Assembly: GCA_023212695.1 (NCBI GenBank)
Contig: JALCCG010000073.1
Location: 1 to 64,000, forward strand
Reading direction: 5' to 3'
DNA: 64,000 bases
Origin: Sporisorium sorghi
Lineage: Eukaryota; Basidiomycota; Ustilaginomycetes; Ustilaginales; Ustilaginaceae
In this document: piece by piece, positions 1 through 10,300 of the stretch
Numbering within the stretch: position 1 is the stretch's first letter
Layout: every line of letters begins with the position of its first letter
The notes under the pieces: model-generated
Told to the model about the DNA's origin: nothing
Seen by the model: the letters and a program-made list of their open reading frames with translations, nothing else
Database searches by the model: none
Position numbers and translations under genes: made by a program

Positions 1-24
1 GGGGACGCCAACCCTTCACCGGCA

Positions 25-1296
25 ATGTCCTCCAGCTTGACGGTCGAACAGCTCCGCTCCAAACTGCACCACCTCGGCCTCGACACCAAGGGCAAGAAGG
101 CCGACCTTCGAACTCGTCTCAAGAAAGCGATTCGCAACGGAAGCAGTAGCCCGCCAAGTACTCCCGAGGAAACCAAGGGATCCGCTACAACATGGGAACC
201 CGACTTCGATACCTTGCTCGTACTCGATGTAGAGGCCACCTGCGAAGGCACACGCAAGTATCGCAACCTACAGCACGGCTTTGAGACGGGCAGCTTTCAA
301 TACCCCAACGAGATCATCGAGTTCCCCGTCGTTCTCCTCAGGTGGAATGCGGAATCGCAACAACTCGACACGACCGGTGTGTTCCACTCTTACGTCCGAC
401 CGACGTTTCGGCCGCGCTTGACCAAGTTCTGCCGCGACTTGACGGGTGTCACGCAGTCGCAGGTCGATGCTGCCCCTACTTGGAGCGGCGTCGTCGGAAA
501 CCTCTTCCAGTGGCTGCTCTCTCACGATCTCGTCGAAGATACGTCGAAAGGCAAGAGCCATCTGCACAACTTCAGACTCAAGCGTGGCGTCGTTTGGGTC
601 AATCACGGTCCCGCCGACTTGCGCGACTTTGTGATAAAGCAGTGCTGGATCTCTGGCCTTCCTCGCGATAAGAGTGAAGGTACTCCGCCCATCTTCCTGC
701 GCGGGCCCTTGATCGATATCCGCAAGGGCATCGCCAGCCTGTTCAAGTGGGAGCAGGAGCTCAAAGCTGAGCAGGGTCGCACCGCCTCGTCCCGCTCCAC
801 GCCCTTCCCAGAGTTTGGCGGCGAGGACGGCTTTCAAGTCATCTCTCCATCTTCGAACTCGAGCCCACCCGCCGTCAAAGAGGACGCCCGCAGCACCGGC
901 CTCACCCCGCACGAACAGAGTCTAGCCGGCCTCCTCGACCTGCTCAACATCGGACCTTTCCAGGGGCGACAGCACTGCGGCATGGACGATACGCGAAACA
1001 TCGCCCGACTCGTCGTAGAGCTCGCTAGACGTATATCGCTCGCGGCGCAAGGGGAACAGGTGCTGCTGGCCAAGAGCTACGAATCGGTCGACGGCCAGAT
1101 GGAGGCATCGGCGGCGGTGATGCAGCTCGATGCGCGGACGGGGGCGGCGAGGGCGAGGGAGATCGAGAGGCTGGTGCTGAAGCCTAATGTGAGGCTGGAT
1201 GGTGTGCAGAAGAGGTTCTTTTGGATGGGAAGGACGGTGGGTGAGGTCAGGTGGCCGTTCCCGCCCGAGGCGGAGCATGAGGGTAGCGACCCCTGA
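25..1296 (+). CDS. SAP-domain 3'-5' exonuclease, ERI1/3'hExo-like
   Basis: Predicted DEDDh exoribonuclease of the ERI1 family, which trims 3' ends of small RNAs, histone mRNA and 5.8S rRNA. The 423-residue protein opens with a SAP nucleic-acid-binding helix pair (about residues 4-38), followed by the exonuclease fold. Visible catalytic positions are D68 and E70 (DVEATCE), D198 (GPADLRD), H317 and D322 (HCGMDD), so the active site is complete. The stretch GLTGVTQSQVD-like at about 135-148 and the NIARLV helix after D322 also fit ERI1. A Ser/Pro-rich insert lies at about 255-300. The ATG at 25 is the first in frame, but only 24 bases precede it, so an upstream exon cannot be excluded. The family assignment is firm; which RNA it processes is unknown. 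Confidence 0.88.
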   Translation: MSSSLTVEQLRSKLHHLGLDTKGKKADLRTRLKKAIRNGSSSPPSTPEETKGSATTWEPDFDTLLVLDVEATCEGTRKYRNLQHGFETGSFQYPNEIIEFPVVLLRWNAESQQLDTTGVFHSYVRPTFRPRLTKFCRDLTGVTQSQVDAAPTWSGVVGNLFQWLLSHDLVEDTSKGKSHLHNFRLKRGVVWVNHGPADLRDFVIKQCWISGLPRDKSEGTPPIFLRGPLIDIRKGIASLFKWEQELKAEQGRTASSRSTPFPEFGGEDGFQVISPSSNSSPPAVKEDARSTGLTPHEQSLAGLLDLLNIGPFQGRQHCGMDDTRNIARLVVELARRISLAAQGEQVLLAKSYESVDGQMEASAAVMQLDARTGAARAREIERLVLKPNVRLDGVQKRFFWMGRTVGEVRWPFPPEAEHEGSDP

Positions 1297-1746
1297 ACAC
1301 ACATCTGAAGGCGATCTCAACGATGCAGGCAGCAAATGCTGATGGTTGTATCACTAAGGGCCTGTACACGGATCTAAATGGACTTGCAATCCGACTCATG
1401 CCTGTTGCTTCGATAGACCGTGAGGTAGAAAGAAGGGCAAGTGAAGCACCGACGAGGTGAGGTTGGAAAAAATCGAAAAATGTTAAGTTCCTTGCACGTG
1501 ACTAGACTTCCCCAGCGACGATTCGACAAAAAGTCGCAACTGCACCACCATCTCCACTCCTTGACATCCTTCTGATCGTATCATCCTGTTCGCATCCATT
1601 GATCACCACCAAACACATCCCACCACACAGTGCGTGACAGTCAATCCCGTACAAGTCACATCGCGATCCAAAGCTGACACTAGCTCTTCTTCTATCTCTC
1701 TCGCACGCCTTTGACTCTGCCGCACGTTCGGTTCAGTTCGCACAGC
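1297..1746. other. Intergenic, ERI1-like to small membrane protein gene
   Basis: No gene seen. The last 150 bases are C/T-rich and look like the promoter and leader of the next gene. A short A-rich patch lies near 1468-1482. Confidence 0.6.
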
Positions 1747-2123
1747 ATGTCGGTAGCAGCAAGCGTTCTCGGCTACGCCGGTCTGGGCTTCCTCACACGA
1801 TGCTACGCGCTCGGTCTGCAGAAGCGCAACATCTTCGAGAGTGAGTATTCGTAACCCACAGATTGACTGTCATCTGGCCGCTCCAAACCTCCGTCAACGG
1901 GGTGAACCGTGCAAGTTGCTGACGGAACGATCTCACTTTGTTGGCGCCATCGACAGACCTCGGAGGCCACGCCATGCTCATGGCTGCATTCGGCGGTATC
2001 GGATACTACGTCCACGGTCTCGAGGGCCGCCAGCTCGAGCTGATCGCACATAAGAAGGAGCAGATCCTCAAGAACCGCGAACGTCTCGCAAACGCCTCGT
2101 CTTCATCGCACGACGAAGAGTAG
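1747..2123 (+). CDS. Small mitochondrial-type membrane protein, 86 aa, one intron
   Basis: Two exons, 1747-1840 and 1957-2123, flank a 116-bp intron (GTGAGT donor, ACAG acceptor) that splits an Asn codon. The 86-residue product has a hydrophobic N-terminus (about 4-20), a second glycine-rich hydrophobic stretch around GGHAMLMAAFGGIGYY (34-49), then a charged helix (KKEQILKNRERL) and an acidic tail. Size and layout resemble small accessory subunits of respiratory complexes; a complex I N19M-like or NDUFC2-like family is my best guess, but I do not recognise it securely. The reading frame, the splice signals and the conserved-looking GGH core support a real gene. It is too short and split for simple ORF calling. 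Confidence 0.75.
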
Positions 2124-2621
2124 ACCCGCGCACCGACCAACAGTCTCGATCCCTTGCTGCAATCGAAGAAAGATTCCGTACATCGCCTGGCCTGATCCGC
2201 TTGGTACAGGCAAGAGGAAAGTGGTTTGTTCTAGGTTTGGGTCAAGGGAGGTTGTGTTGAGGTCGTGCATGCACGGTCTCAAGCAGGAGTGAGATTCAGA
2301 GGACGATGTTGTCGCCGCCCGGGACAATCGCGAAACCAGCGTCACCTATGCAGCCGCTCGCCGACAATCGCGATCGCACGGCGGATCACAGCAATGACAA
2401 CGCCTCTACAGCTGAACCGCAATCTGAGCGTGCACAATTTCAATGCAGCTTCTCCGGCTGCATCGCTCTCGTTCAACAGCTTTCTCGACTTCACGCAGTC
2501 CTTTCCTAAGCGGACCATCGAACACACATTCAGGCCAAACGGAAAGAGATCCGCTGAATGAGTTCCAGAGCACTCAAATGTTGTACAAAGTGTGAAGAGA
2601 CAGTGTCATTCCAGTGCCATC
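2124..2621. other. Intergenic between convergent genes
   Basis: Convergent 3' flanks of the small membrane protein gene and the Mzm1-bL31m gene. No gene or strong repeat seen. Confidence 0.6.
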
Positions 2622-3227
2622 TCACTTGCGACCTTTGCCCTTTGCAGCTTTCTTGGCGGCAATCGGCGAACCAGCGCGAGCCTCACGCCCACCGACACTC
2701 ATCCAATCCAGATCCTCCTGACCGAAGCTAACATCGCCTGCGTCCGCCTTTGCCTCGGACGCGCCCTTACCTCCTACCGCCGCAGCACCCTCGACGCCCT
2801 CGAACCTCCTCCTGAACCTGCCGAGGCGGCCGCTATCATCGCCAGCATCGCCGCCGATCTTTCGCTCCTGGCCCGGGTTCCACAGCGGGTGGTTGGTCGG
2901 GTCGCGCGTCAAGCGGGTCAGACGGCGCGGCGAGGTGGTGGCTAGCTGGATCGACGAGCCATCGGCCAGGATGGTGGTGGATGCAAACTTGGGCACGGGC
3001 CGGGGCAGCGGGGACTGCGCCACCGCCGAGGGGTCGCGCGATGCAGCGCGCGCCGACGATGCAAAGCCGCTGCGCTGCGGCGACTGGAAGCGCGTCGCTT
3101 GCGCCAGGATGGTCGAAGCGGGGCGGGTCGAGGTGGAGAAGGCGCGGATCGAGTTGAATGCGGAAGAAGAGGCGGTGGCCACGGACGAAGAGGACGATGC
3201 TGATGCGGCCTGGTACTGCGCGGCCAT
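2622..3227 (-). other. bL31m portion with its own candidate start and mitochondrial presequence
   Basis: Internal in-frame ATG at 3227-3225 (Met127 of the fusion) has G at -3 and G at +4. It would give a 201-residue bL31m, close to the size of a stand-alone fungal protein. The next about 35 residues are rich in Ala, Ser and Arg without acidic residues, and R-A-F|S at 154-157 fits the R-3 processing pattern of matrix peptidase. Confidence 0.55.
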
Positions 3228-3691
3228 TTCGCGGCAGCTCTTGCGTTCTGGCTTCTTGCCCGCTTTGAGGTCGGCGATCTGCTTGGCTCTCGCTTCTTTG
3301 ATGCTGTCGTTGTTGCCGAGCTCCGTGTCCTTGGTCATGCGAAGTTCTGCAAAGAGGAACAAAGAGCGGGAGTGGTGTGAGTCAGATGTATACGTTGAAA
3401 AGCGACAGGATCCCTCAAGGCATCAAACTTACCGTATGCTTCTCGCTCCTGTCGCCACTTGCCCTGCACGACGTTCTGACGCAGCACCGAGACGATCTCG
3501 TCGCCCATCTTGAGGCCCTCGTCGATCTTGGCAGCATCAGTCTCCTGAGCTGCCACCTTGAAGCGACGACGAGTCTCGTCCCTAGCAGCGCCGATGGCTA
3601 CGGCATCCCCGTCGAACGTCTTGCGCGATGTGCGGAGAAGGCGCTTGTACAGGCCGATTGCGCGCTGGCGCTGCGCAACGGTAAAGGTCAT
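2622..3691 (-). CDS. Mzm1 (LYR complex III assembly factor) fused in frame to mitochondrial ribosomal protein bL31m
   Basis: Reverse-strand gene with exons 3691-3433 and 3346-2622. The 86-bp intron has GTAAGT and TTTGCAG ends, and the joined frame encodes 327 residues. Residues 1-115 are Mzm1/LYRM7: a LYR-type start (GLYKRLLRTSRK), NVVQGKW, and after the splice the family hallmark KDTELGNNDSI (92-102). Mzm1 chaperones the Rieske protein Rip1 in the matrix. The frame then runs without a stop through an Ala/Ser-rich linker into bL31m (yeast Mrpl36): TILADGSSIQLATTSPR, HPLWNP and RLGRFRRRF at about 210-270. Methionine 127 and the Arg/Ser segment [10 protein letters not shown] (152-161) look like the start and presequence of bL31m itself. 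The fusion is seen directly; whether it is cleaved or made from two transcripts is inference. Confidence 0.85.
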
Positions 3692-3900
3692 CGTGCTGAG
3701 GTGATATTCCAGATGAAAAGTCGCAAGGCTGATGTGGGTGATGATGAATGAAAGAGTTGAAGGCGGTGAAGTTGTCGGAAGCTGTGATGGTGAACGGCAA
3801 GAGTGGTGAATGTCTGGAAGAGCTGTTGAGGTTGATTGACTTTTGGTGGAAGAAATGAAAGTCCAAAATTGCTCGCAACCAAAAAAATCATCCGGCCGGG

Positions 3901-3977
<77 letters not shown>
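3901..3977. repeat. Poly(A) tract, 77 bases
   Basis: Uninterrupted run of A on the + strand, the longest homopolymer in the window. It lies 210-286 bp upstream of the reverse-strand Mzm1 start, so it reads as poly(T) on that gene's sense strand. Its exact length may be unreliable in the assembly. Confidence 0.95.
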
Positions 3978-3978
<1 letters not shown>

Positions 3979-4341
3979 GCGAGCTCATTCTTTCGTCCAC
4001 AAGGTGGATATCCCTATTGATCACCCACCGAGCCTTTGGCAATGGCATTGTTGACCCACACTTCATCAACACCACCACCACCACGCCTCTGTCTCGAGGT
4101 CGTTGACGGCACCGTCAAAGCGGCATGATGCTCAAAAGTTTGCTCGTCCCACCAAACCGTTGCATTGAGACTGTCCCGCCACATGAAGTGGGACACCTGA
4201 AAACTCGCTGGCCTGTCGCCAGCACGACATGAAGGCGAAAAAGTTGCGTGGGAGACTCAGCTCGATGTGTGCGTGTGTGTGCGAGTGTGTCGTGCAGAGT
4301 CAAGGAGGACAAGTGGCTGCTCTGCTGCTGCAAGACTCGAG

Positions 4342-4347
4342 TATAAG
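4342..4347 (+). promoter_or_regulatory. TATA-box candidate of the secreted protein gene
   Basis: TATAAG, 122 bp before the ATG at 4464, followed by a C/T-rich stretch typical of fungal transcription start regions. Position and sequence fit; no expression evidence. Confidence 0.45.
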
Positions 4348-4463
4348 TAGTGGCACGTCTGCCTTGTCCCCCTTTTCCCCCCTTCCCTCCATCTCCTTAC
4401 CCATTCCACTCTTCCGCACTTTTTGCCTCGCACCACCGCCAAGTGAGGCAACAAGCTGCCATC

Positions 4464-5461
4464 ATGAAGCTCCTTGCAGCTTTCGCCACTCTTATGCTCC
4501 TCCTGCAGGTGGTCGCTGCCGTGCACTCCGACCAACTCCAGCAACCCCGATTCGTCAAGGTCAAGCGAGGCGTCTCGGGACATCCGGCTGGCCACAAGGC
4601 CTACCAATTCGGGCCCAAATTGAAAAAGCGTAGCCTAGCCGAAGTCGGTAAGTACGATCACCTTTCTTGTTGCGGGTCTACGCGCGACCAGCCCATGGTT
4701 CTGAAGGCTAAACTTTTGTGTCATATTTGCTTGCTGCAGTCACGGCGTTGAGGGAAACGGCGACGCAACTCGAGCGCTCCGGAGGCGAGTTCAACGAAGC
4801 GCACAGCAATGAGCTGCTTCAAAGAGTGAAGCAGCTCGATGCTGCCATATTCCAGAAACAGTCCGCTTATGAGGAATTAGCGAATATGGCCGAAAACGGA
4901 GAGCACTTGAAGCCATCCCCCCCAAACACTCGTTACGTATCTTCTAACGGCGGCAACGTAAGGTATGTTCGAAACGGCGAATTCGTCCCAGCGGAAGCTT
5001 CGGCTGCCGAGACTTCAGCTGCCGGGGAGCATCGTCACGCCACTCAAGATTTCGGCCAGACTGAGCAATGGCTCGAGCAACAGCAGCATTCGAAGTGGCT
5101 CGAGCAAATTGTCTCTGTACACGAGAAAAATCTGGGAACTCATGGCTCGCTAATCGACCAGAACAAGGACAACATCGAAGCGGTCAGAAACGCGCTCAAC
5201 AAAAAGCAGCGGATGGATCGCGTCAAGAAAGGTCTCCTCTATACCACTCTTGCGGGTACTACTTTGTTGGGAGCCGCCTCCACCATGTCTGCCGTGTCGT
5301 CTCATGATGCACTCGAGAATGAGGGGAACGCCATCAGCCACCTGTCGGAGGAAGTCGCGCGTCTCAAGGCAGCTCAGCAGATGCCCACGTCGGTCAATGG
5401 GCCTGGCACAGCTGGCCAGGGTGTGCCTGCCAGCAACCGGCAGAGTCTGCTCCCATCCTGA
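4464..5461 (+). CDS. Secreted protein with Kex2-type sites, effector candidate
   Basis: Two exons, 4464-4647 and 4740-5461, are joined across a 92-bp intron (GTAAGT, TGCTGCAG) to give 301 residues. Residues 1-19 form a clear signal peptide (MKLL, hydrophobic core, ending VVAAV). Dibasic sites at K34-R35 and K54-K55-R56 are potential Kex2 cleavage points just after it. The body is heptad-rich, with probable coiled coils at about 62-110 and 170-222, and a hydrophobic segment at 226-248 that could be a membrane anchor. There are no cysteines in the mature part. No known domain is recognised. Size, signal peptide and absence of a family fit smut effector candidates, but the hydrophobic segment also allows a secretory-pathway membrane protein. 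Confidence 0.7.
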
Positions 5462-6608
5462 TCGATGCTCTGCGTTCTACACAGACAGCAGGACTATCTC
5501 CATCCGTCGTCGCACCCACCCACCCACACTCTTTCTCTCTCTCTCTGTCCTTCGAAGCCTCCTTTATACTTTCTTTTCCAATTCCTTGTGCTCGTTTTAC
5601 ACTCTTTTTTCTCGCTCGCAATCACAGTTCCCCGCTCTTTTATCCTTACAAAGTGAGGGTGCGAGACCTGTCAAAGACTAGTCAAAATTGAGACTGCCAG
5701 CAATGTTTGGTGTCGAAAGTTTCAGAGTGAGCGGCTGCATCGGACGGCCGTCAGCTTTGAGCAGAGCGTGCATCGGCCGCAAACCGTCGGCTCGAGATTC
5801 TCTGTGTTTGTGCTGCGAATCTTCCTTCCTTGCTGCAGCTGGATCGGTCGGCAGTTTTGGTTTGAAAACTTGAAACCACAAATCCGTGGCGCGGGCTGAG
5901 AGATTTGTATTTGCAGCCCTTATGGCCGTAATCAACGAAGGTCAGCTTTTTTTTTTTTTTTCGAAAAATCCGAAAATCGGTACAAACGACGCTGCTCACA
6001 CGCACACTCACAGTTGCAGCAGCGAGGGCACTTTACCAGTGTGGTGAGATTGACTGTTACTTGCCGGCACTGTGACCTGACAACGAACGACTCGGCTGAG
6101 CAAGCACAGCAAACAGCAGCAGCGAACAGCAGCAGCGAACACTCTCTGCCTTCTCCACCCAAAGTGGACTGACTGCGTGACTGAGTGGGCGGTGCACGTC
6201 TTCTCTCACCATTGTTCGCACATTCACATCCATCGATCCTTCTCCCACACCATCATCCCCGTTTCGCATCGATCCTCTCCTTTCCATACCTCTGTTTGCT
6301 CTTCTGCGGGCAACACCTTGTCTGCTGCGGCTTCTTCTTACCGCATCCGACCCGAGTCACACCTCCAAGAACTTGTGCGCTGCAACACTCCTGGGTGGGC
6401 GTTCATCTTTCGCACGTACCCATTTTGCAGTCTGGACTGTTCGACTCTTTCCAGCCCCAATCTACCCGCTCGCCCCGCCTCGCATTGATTCTGACCGACA
6501 CGCCATTCTCCGTCACCACACCATCTCGCCTGCTCGCTTCTGATTGATCAACAGCGGTTCGTTCTTTTGCTCTCATCCTCCGCCGCCGCTGCTCCGGCAT
6601 CTACCACC
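5462..6608. other. Intergenic and long 5' leader region of RSP5
   Basis: No gene seen. Contains a CT microsatellite-like patch near 5520-5550, a 15-base T run at about 5947-5961, and over 500 bases of C/T-rich sequence leading to the RSP5 start. Confidence 0.6.
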
Positions 6609-9170
6609 ATGGTCAACCCTCGAAGTCCCGGCAGTCTTTCCCGAAAAATCCGCATCACTGTCGTCGCCGCCGACGGCCTGGCCAAGCGCGATGTCTTTCG
6701 TCTCCCTGATCCTTTCGCCATCGTCACCGTCGACGGAGAGCAGACCCACTCCACCTCGGTCATCAAAAAGACCTTGAACCCCTACTGGAACGACAGCTTC
6801 GACGTCAACGTCACCGATTCTTCCGTCATCGCCGTCCAGATCTTTGACCAGAAGAAGTTCAAGAAGCGCGACCAGGGCTTCCTCGGTGTCATCAACATCC
6901 GCGTCGCTGACGTCCTCGACCTCGAGCTCGGAGGCAAGCGTCTGCTCAACAAGGAGCTCAAAAAGTCCAACGACAACCTCGTCGTTCACGGAAAGCTCAT
7001 CATCGATCTCAACACAAACGTCTCCACTCCCATCAACAACAACTCTTCCGCCGGTCCCACCAACCTCCTCGTTCCCGGCACCACCAACGCCTCTTCAGCC
7101 TCGCTCGCCACGCCAGCCTCGTCCAGCGCAGCTCGCTCCGACACACGTCCTTCCACGTCCGGAAGCGGTGCTGCCACTCCCGTCGTAGCAGCTGCCTCCA
7201 CCCCCTCCACCGCCAACGGGGATTCCTCCAGTCGACCCGCGTCTACTGTTGACCCCGCGTCTTCTTCGTCCAGTGGAGCCGCAGCTGCTGCCTCGAGCGC
7301 TGCCACCCCCACCTCTGCTGGCGCTAACAGTGAAGCCAGGTCGTCCGCCGCTCCCGCTGCTGCTGGCTCGCGCACCGCTGGCTCGCAGGACACCCGCTCC
7401 GATGAATACGGACCTCTTCCCGCTGGATGGGAGAGGCGAACCGATCATCTCGGCCGCACCTACTACGTCGACCACAACACGCGCTCCACCACCTGGACAA
7501 GGCCCTCCACCAACCCGAGCGCCAACACTGCCGCTGCTGCGAGCACTTCAGCTGCTGACCGCCAGAGGCACAGCAATCGAGCCCTGGCCGATGACTTCCT
7601 CGGCGTAAACGATGGAGACACTTCGCGACCCTCCGCCACCGGCTCGGCCATCAACAGCCCCGGCGCTGCTGCTGCTGCCTCCGCCAACCCTCTGCCCGCC
7701 AGCTCCAGCACCACCGCCGGCAACGGCCCCCTCCCTGCAGGCTGGGAGCAGCGTCACACGCCCGAAGGCCGCCCCTACTTTGTCGATCACAACACGCGCA
7801 CCACCACCTGGGTCGACCCGCGACGACAGCAGATCCTCCGCATCATGGGCCCCAACGGCAGCAACCTCACCGTGCAGCCCCAGAGCGTCTCGCAGCTCGG
7901 CCCGCTCCCCAGCGGTTGGGAGATGCGTCTCACCTCCACCGCCAGGGTCTACTTTGTCGACCACAACACCAAGACCACCACCTGGGACGACCCTCGTCTC
8001 CCCTCGAGTCTCGACCAGAACGTGCCCCAGTACAAGCGCGACTTCCGTCGCAAGCTCATCTACTTCCGAAGCCAGCCTGCGCTTCGTCCCATCCCCGGCC
8101 AGTGCCACATCAAGGTGCGCCGCACTCACATCTTCGAAGACTCGTATGCTGAGATCATGCGCCAGCAGCCCAACGACCTCAAGAAGCGTCTCATGATCAA
8201 GTTCGACGGCGAGGATGGTCTCGATTACGGCGGTCTCTCGCGAGAGTTCTTCTTCCTGCTCTCCCACGAGATGTTCAACCCCTTCTACTGTCTCTTCGAG
8301 TACAGCGCCCACGACAACTACACGCTCCAGATCAACCCGCACTCGGGCATCAACCCGGAGCACCTGAACTACTTCAAGTTCATTGGCCGTGTTCTCGGTC
8401 TTGCCATCTTCCACCGACGCTTCCTCGACGCCTACTTTATCGTCTCGTTCTACAAGATGATCCTCAAGAAGAAGATTACGCTCAGCGATCTCGAGTCCGT
8501 CGACGCCGACTACCACCGCTCGCTCCAGTGGATGTTGGACAACAGCATCGAGGGCATTGTCGAAGAGACCTTCACCGCCGTCGAAGACAAGTTCGGAGAG
8601 ATGGTCACCGTCGAACTCAAGCCCGGCGGAGAAGAGGTCGAGGTCACCGACGAGAACAAGAAGGAGTACGTCGATCTCATGACCGAATGGCGCATCTCGA
8701 AGCGTGTCGAGGAGCAGTTCAAGGCCTTCATCTCGGGCTTCACCGAGCTCATCCCGCAAGACCTCATCAATGTGTTTGACGAACGCGAGCTCGAGCTGCT
8801 CATCGGTGGTATGTCCGAGATTGACGTCGACGACTGGAAGAAGTTCACCGACTACCGTGGCTTTACCGAGCAGGATCAGGTGGTGCAGTGGTTCTGGCAG
8901 TGTGTCCGTGCCTGGCCTACCGAGAAGAAGTCGCGCCTGTTGCAATTTGCCACTGGTACTTCCAGGATCCCCGTCAATGGCTTCAAGGATCTTCAAGGCT
9001 CGGATGGACCGCGACGCTTCACCATCGAAAAGTCCGGCGACGTCAACCAGCTGCCCAAGTCGCATACCTGCTTCAACCGCATCGACTTGCCGCCTTATCC
9101 TTCGTTTGAGACGCTCGAGAGCAAGCTCGCCCTCGCCATCGAGGAGGGCATGGGCTTTGGCAACGAGTGA
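6609..9170 (+). CDS. rsp5: RSP5/NEDD4-type HECT ubiquitin ligase
   Basis: Intronless gene for an 853-residue C2-WW3-HECT E3 ligase, which ubiquitinates plasma membrane transporters and many PY-motif substrates, often through arrestin adaptors. An N-terminal C2 domain (about 10-130) is followed by a long Ser/Ala/Thr-rich linker. Three WW domains begin at 268, 373 and 431 ([24 protein letters not shown], each with a VDHNT core). The HECT domain occupies about 500-853, with the catalytic cysteine C821 in SHTCFNR, 32 residues from the end as in yeast Rsp5. The ATG at 6609 sits in an ideal ACCACCATGG context. The frame stays open a little further upstream but without a better ATG. Identification is secure. 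Confidence 0.97.
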   Translation: MVNPRSPGSLSRKIRITVVAADGLAKRDVFRLPDPFAIVTVDGEQTHSTSVIKKTLNPYWNDSFDVNVTDSSVIAVQIFDQKKFKKRDQGFLGVINIRVADVLDLELGGKRLLNKELKKSNDNLVVHGKLIIDLNTNVSTPINNNSSAGPTNLLVPGTTNASSASLATPASSSAARSDTRPSTSGSGAATPVVAAASTPSTANGDSSSRPASTVDPASSSSSGAAAAASSAATPTSAGANSEARSSAAPAAAGSRTAGSQDTRSDEYGPLPAGWERRTDHLGRTYYVDHNTRSTTWTRPSTNPSANTAAAASTSAADRQRHSNRALADDFLGVNDGDTSRPSATGSAINSPGAAAAASANPLPASSSTTAGNGPLPAGWEQRHTPEGRPYFVDHNTRTTTWVDPRRQQILRIMGPNGSNLTVQPQSVSQLGPLPSGWEMRLTSTARVYFVDHNTKTTTWDDPRLPSSLDQNVPQYKRDFRRKLIYFRSQPALRPIPGQCHIKVRRTHIFEDSYAEIMRQQPNDLKKRLMIKFDGEDGLDYGGLSREFFFLLSHEMFNPFYCLFEYSAHDNYTLQINPHSGINPEHLNYFKFIGRVLGLAIFHRRFLDAYFIVSFYKMILKKKITLSDLESVDADYHRSLQWMLDNSIEGIVEETFTAVEDKFGEMVTVELKPGGEEVEVTDENKKEYVDLMTEWRISKRVEEQFKAFISGFTELIPQDLINVFDERELELLIGGMSEIDVDDWKKFTDYRGFTEQDQVVQWFWQCVRAWPTEKKSRLLQFATGTSRIPVNGFKDLQGSDGPRRFTIEKSGDVNQLPKSHTCFNRIDLPPYPSFETLESKLALAIEEGMGFGNE

Positions 9171-10300
9171 TCGGTTTTGGCAGAACACTTTCTTTTCACA
9201 TGTACATGGGTCGTTCCTTTTGTTTTTGTTTTGTTTGTCAAGTATTGTTTGTCAGGATGTCGCTCTGAAATGCCATCGTTTTGCGCTATGATTGATGGAT
9301 CGACAGTAAGGGCGACGGATGTGCATGAAAGCAGCTCCCAGTAGCGTGTTGAGCAACACAGGCACCCTTGCTGTAGAGATCAGACAGCTCGACGAAAGGC
9401 ATGTTGACGACAACCGCAACCCGGATGTGTGAAGTGAGTGGAGCGCCGAACAGCGACGCCCGAGCCTACACGAGTGAAGGAAGCGTGTGTCCGCACAGCT
9501 GAAATGCCAGTTCGAACACGGCTCGTGACCGACACATCCGACGCCGCTGTCCGCGGTGAAGGTCGCAAGCCTCGTCGCAGCTAGCCAGGTCGCGCTTTCG
9601 CCACGACAGAACTTGATCCCGCACAGCTCTGCGTCCGGCTCCACCCTCCGCCCAGCGCCTGTCAAGAACGGAGCGAGAGCTCGTGCGTGGCGTCGCTAGC
9701 ACGATTCAGTCCTGCTGCATCATCGAGCGTGCGGAGGCTTCACTCGGCCCAGGGATCATGTGTTGAGGTGTGTACTTCCGCACGCAGACGGAACTCGCAC
9801 CTCGTGACACATCGCTACCTCGTTGTACGCGGTAAACAAGCTCGCAGCGGCCGCAGTCGGTCGGAACGTGTTTCGGCCATTGTCGCATCTTTCTCAGACT
9901 CGACGCAAGAGGGGGACCAGTCCGATCGTCACGACACGCACACCTGTCCTGAGCACTGCCTTGGATTCCCCGACTGACGCGGACCGTTCCTCGCTCACGC
10001 TCACAGCCGAAAGATTCAGTCGCAGGTGTTGCTGACATGCTTTTCACTGAGCTGTACGATTTCGAAACAGACGATGCGCTTACTATGCTCTAGAGACTGC
10101 GGAGGTGCTCTTGTTTGCGGAGCGACCGCGCCGGTACTACCAGCACGGGTGCGTCAAGAGCTCAACGAATGATCACTGTCGATTCTGCAGACGCACACAG
10201 GACCGGGTCTGGTGGTATCATGCAGAGATTGCATCTAGGAACGTATCCTGGGGAGGCAGGAATGTCTACTGTTACAGGAATAAAGGATCTCGAAGTCAAG
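9171..10300. other. Intergenic, 3' of RSP5 and SLC35F6-like genes
   Basis: About 1.1 kb between convergent genes. Several short frames occur on both strands, but none has a recognisable motif or credible start context. I see no gene here. Confidence 0.5.

Larger units (their letters stand above)
3692..4463. other. Divergent promoter region between Mzm1-bL31m and secreted protein gene
   Basis: Holds a 77-base A tract (see repeat entry), a GT-rich microsatellite-like patch at about 4267-4292, and the promoter of the secreted protein gene. No gene seen. Confidence 0.65.

Noticed and set aside
3901..3977. Poly(A) tracts as retroposon tails
   Set aside because: No coding remnant precedes any tract and no target-site duplications are visible; position relative to genes is more regular than random insertion.
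7548..9188. 546-residue reverse-strand open frame opposite RSP5
   Set aside because: Shadow produced by the GC-rich third positions of the sense gene; composition is Val/Leu/Asp/Glu-rich and without motifs. Similar antisense frames opposite SLC35F6-like, AP-1 gamma, HOS2 and APC8 were discarded for the same reason.
9252..9702. Reverse-strand frames downstream of RSP5
   Set aside because: Several overlapping frames of similar length, none with coding character or recognisable domain.
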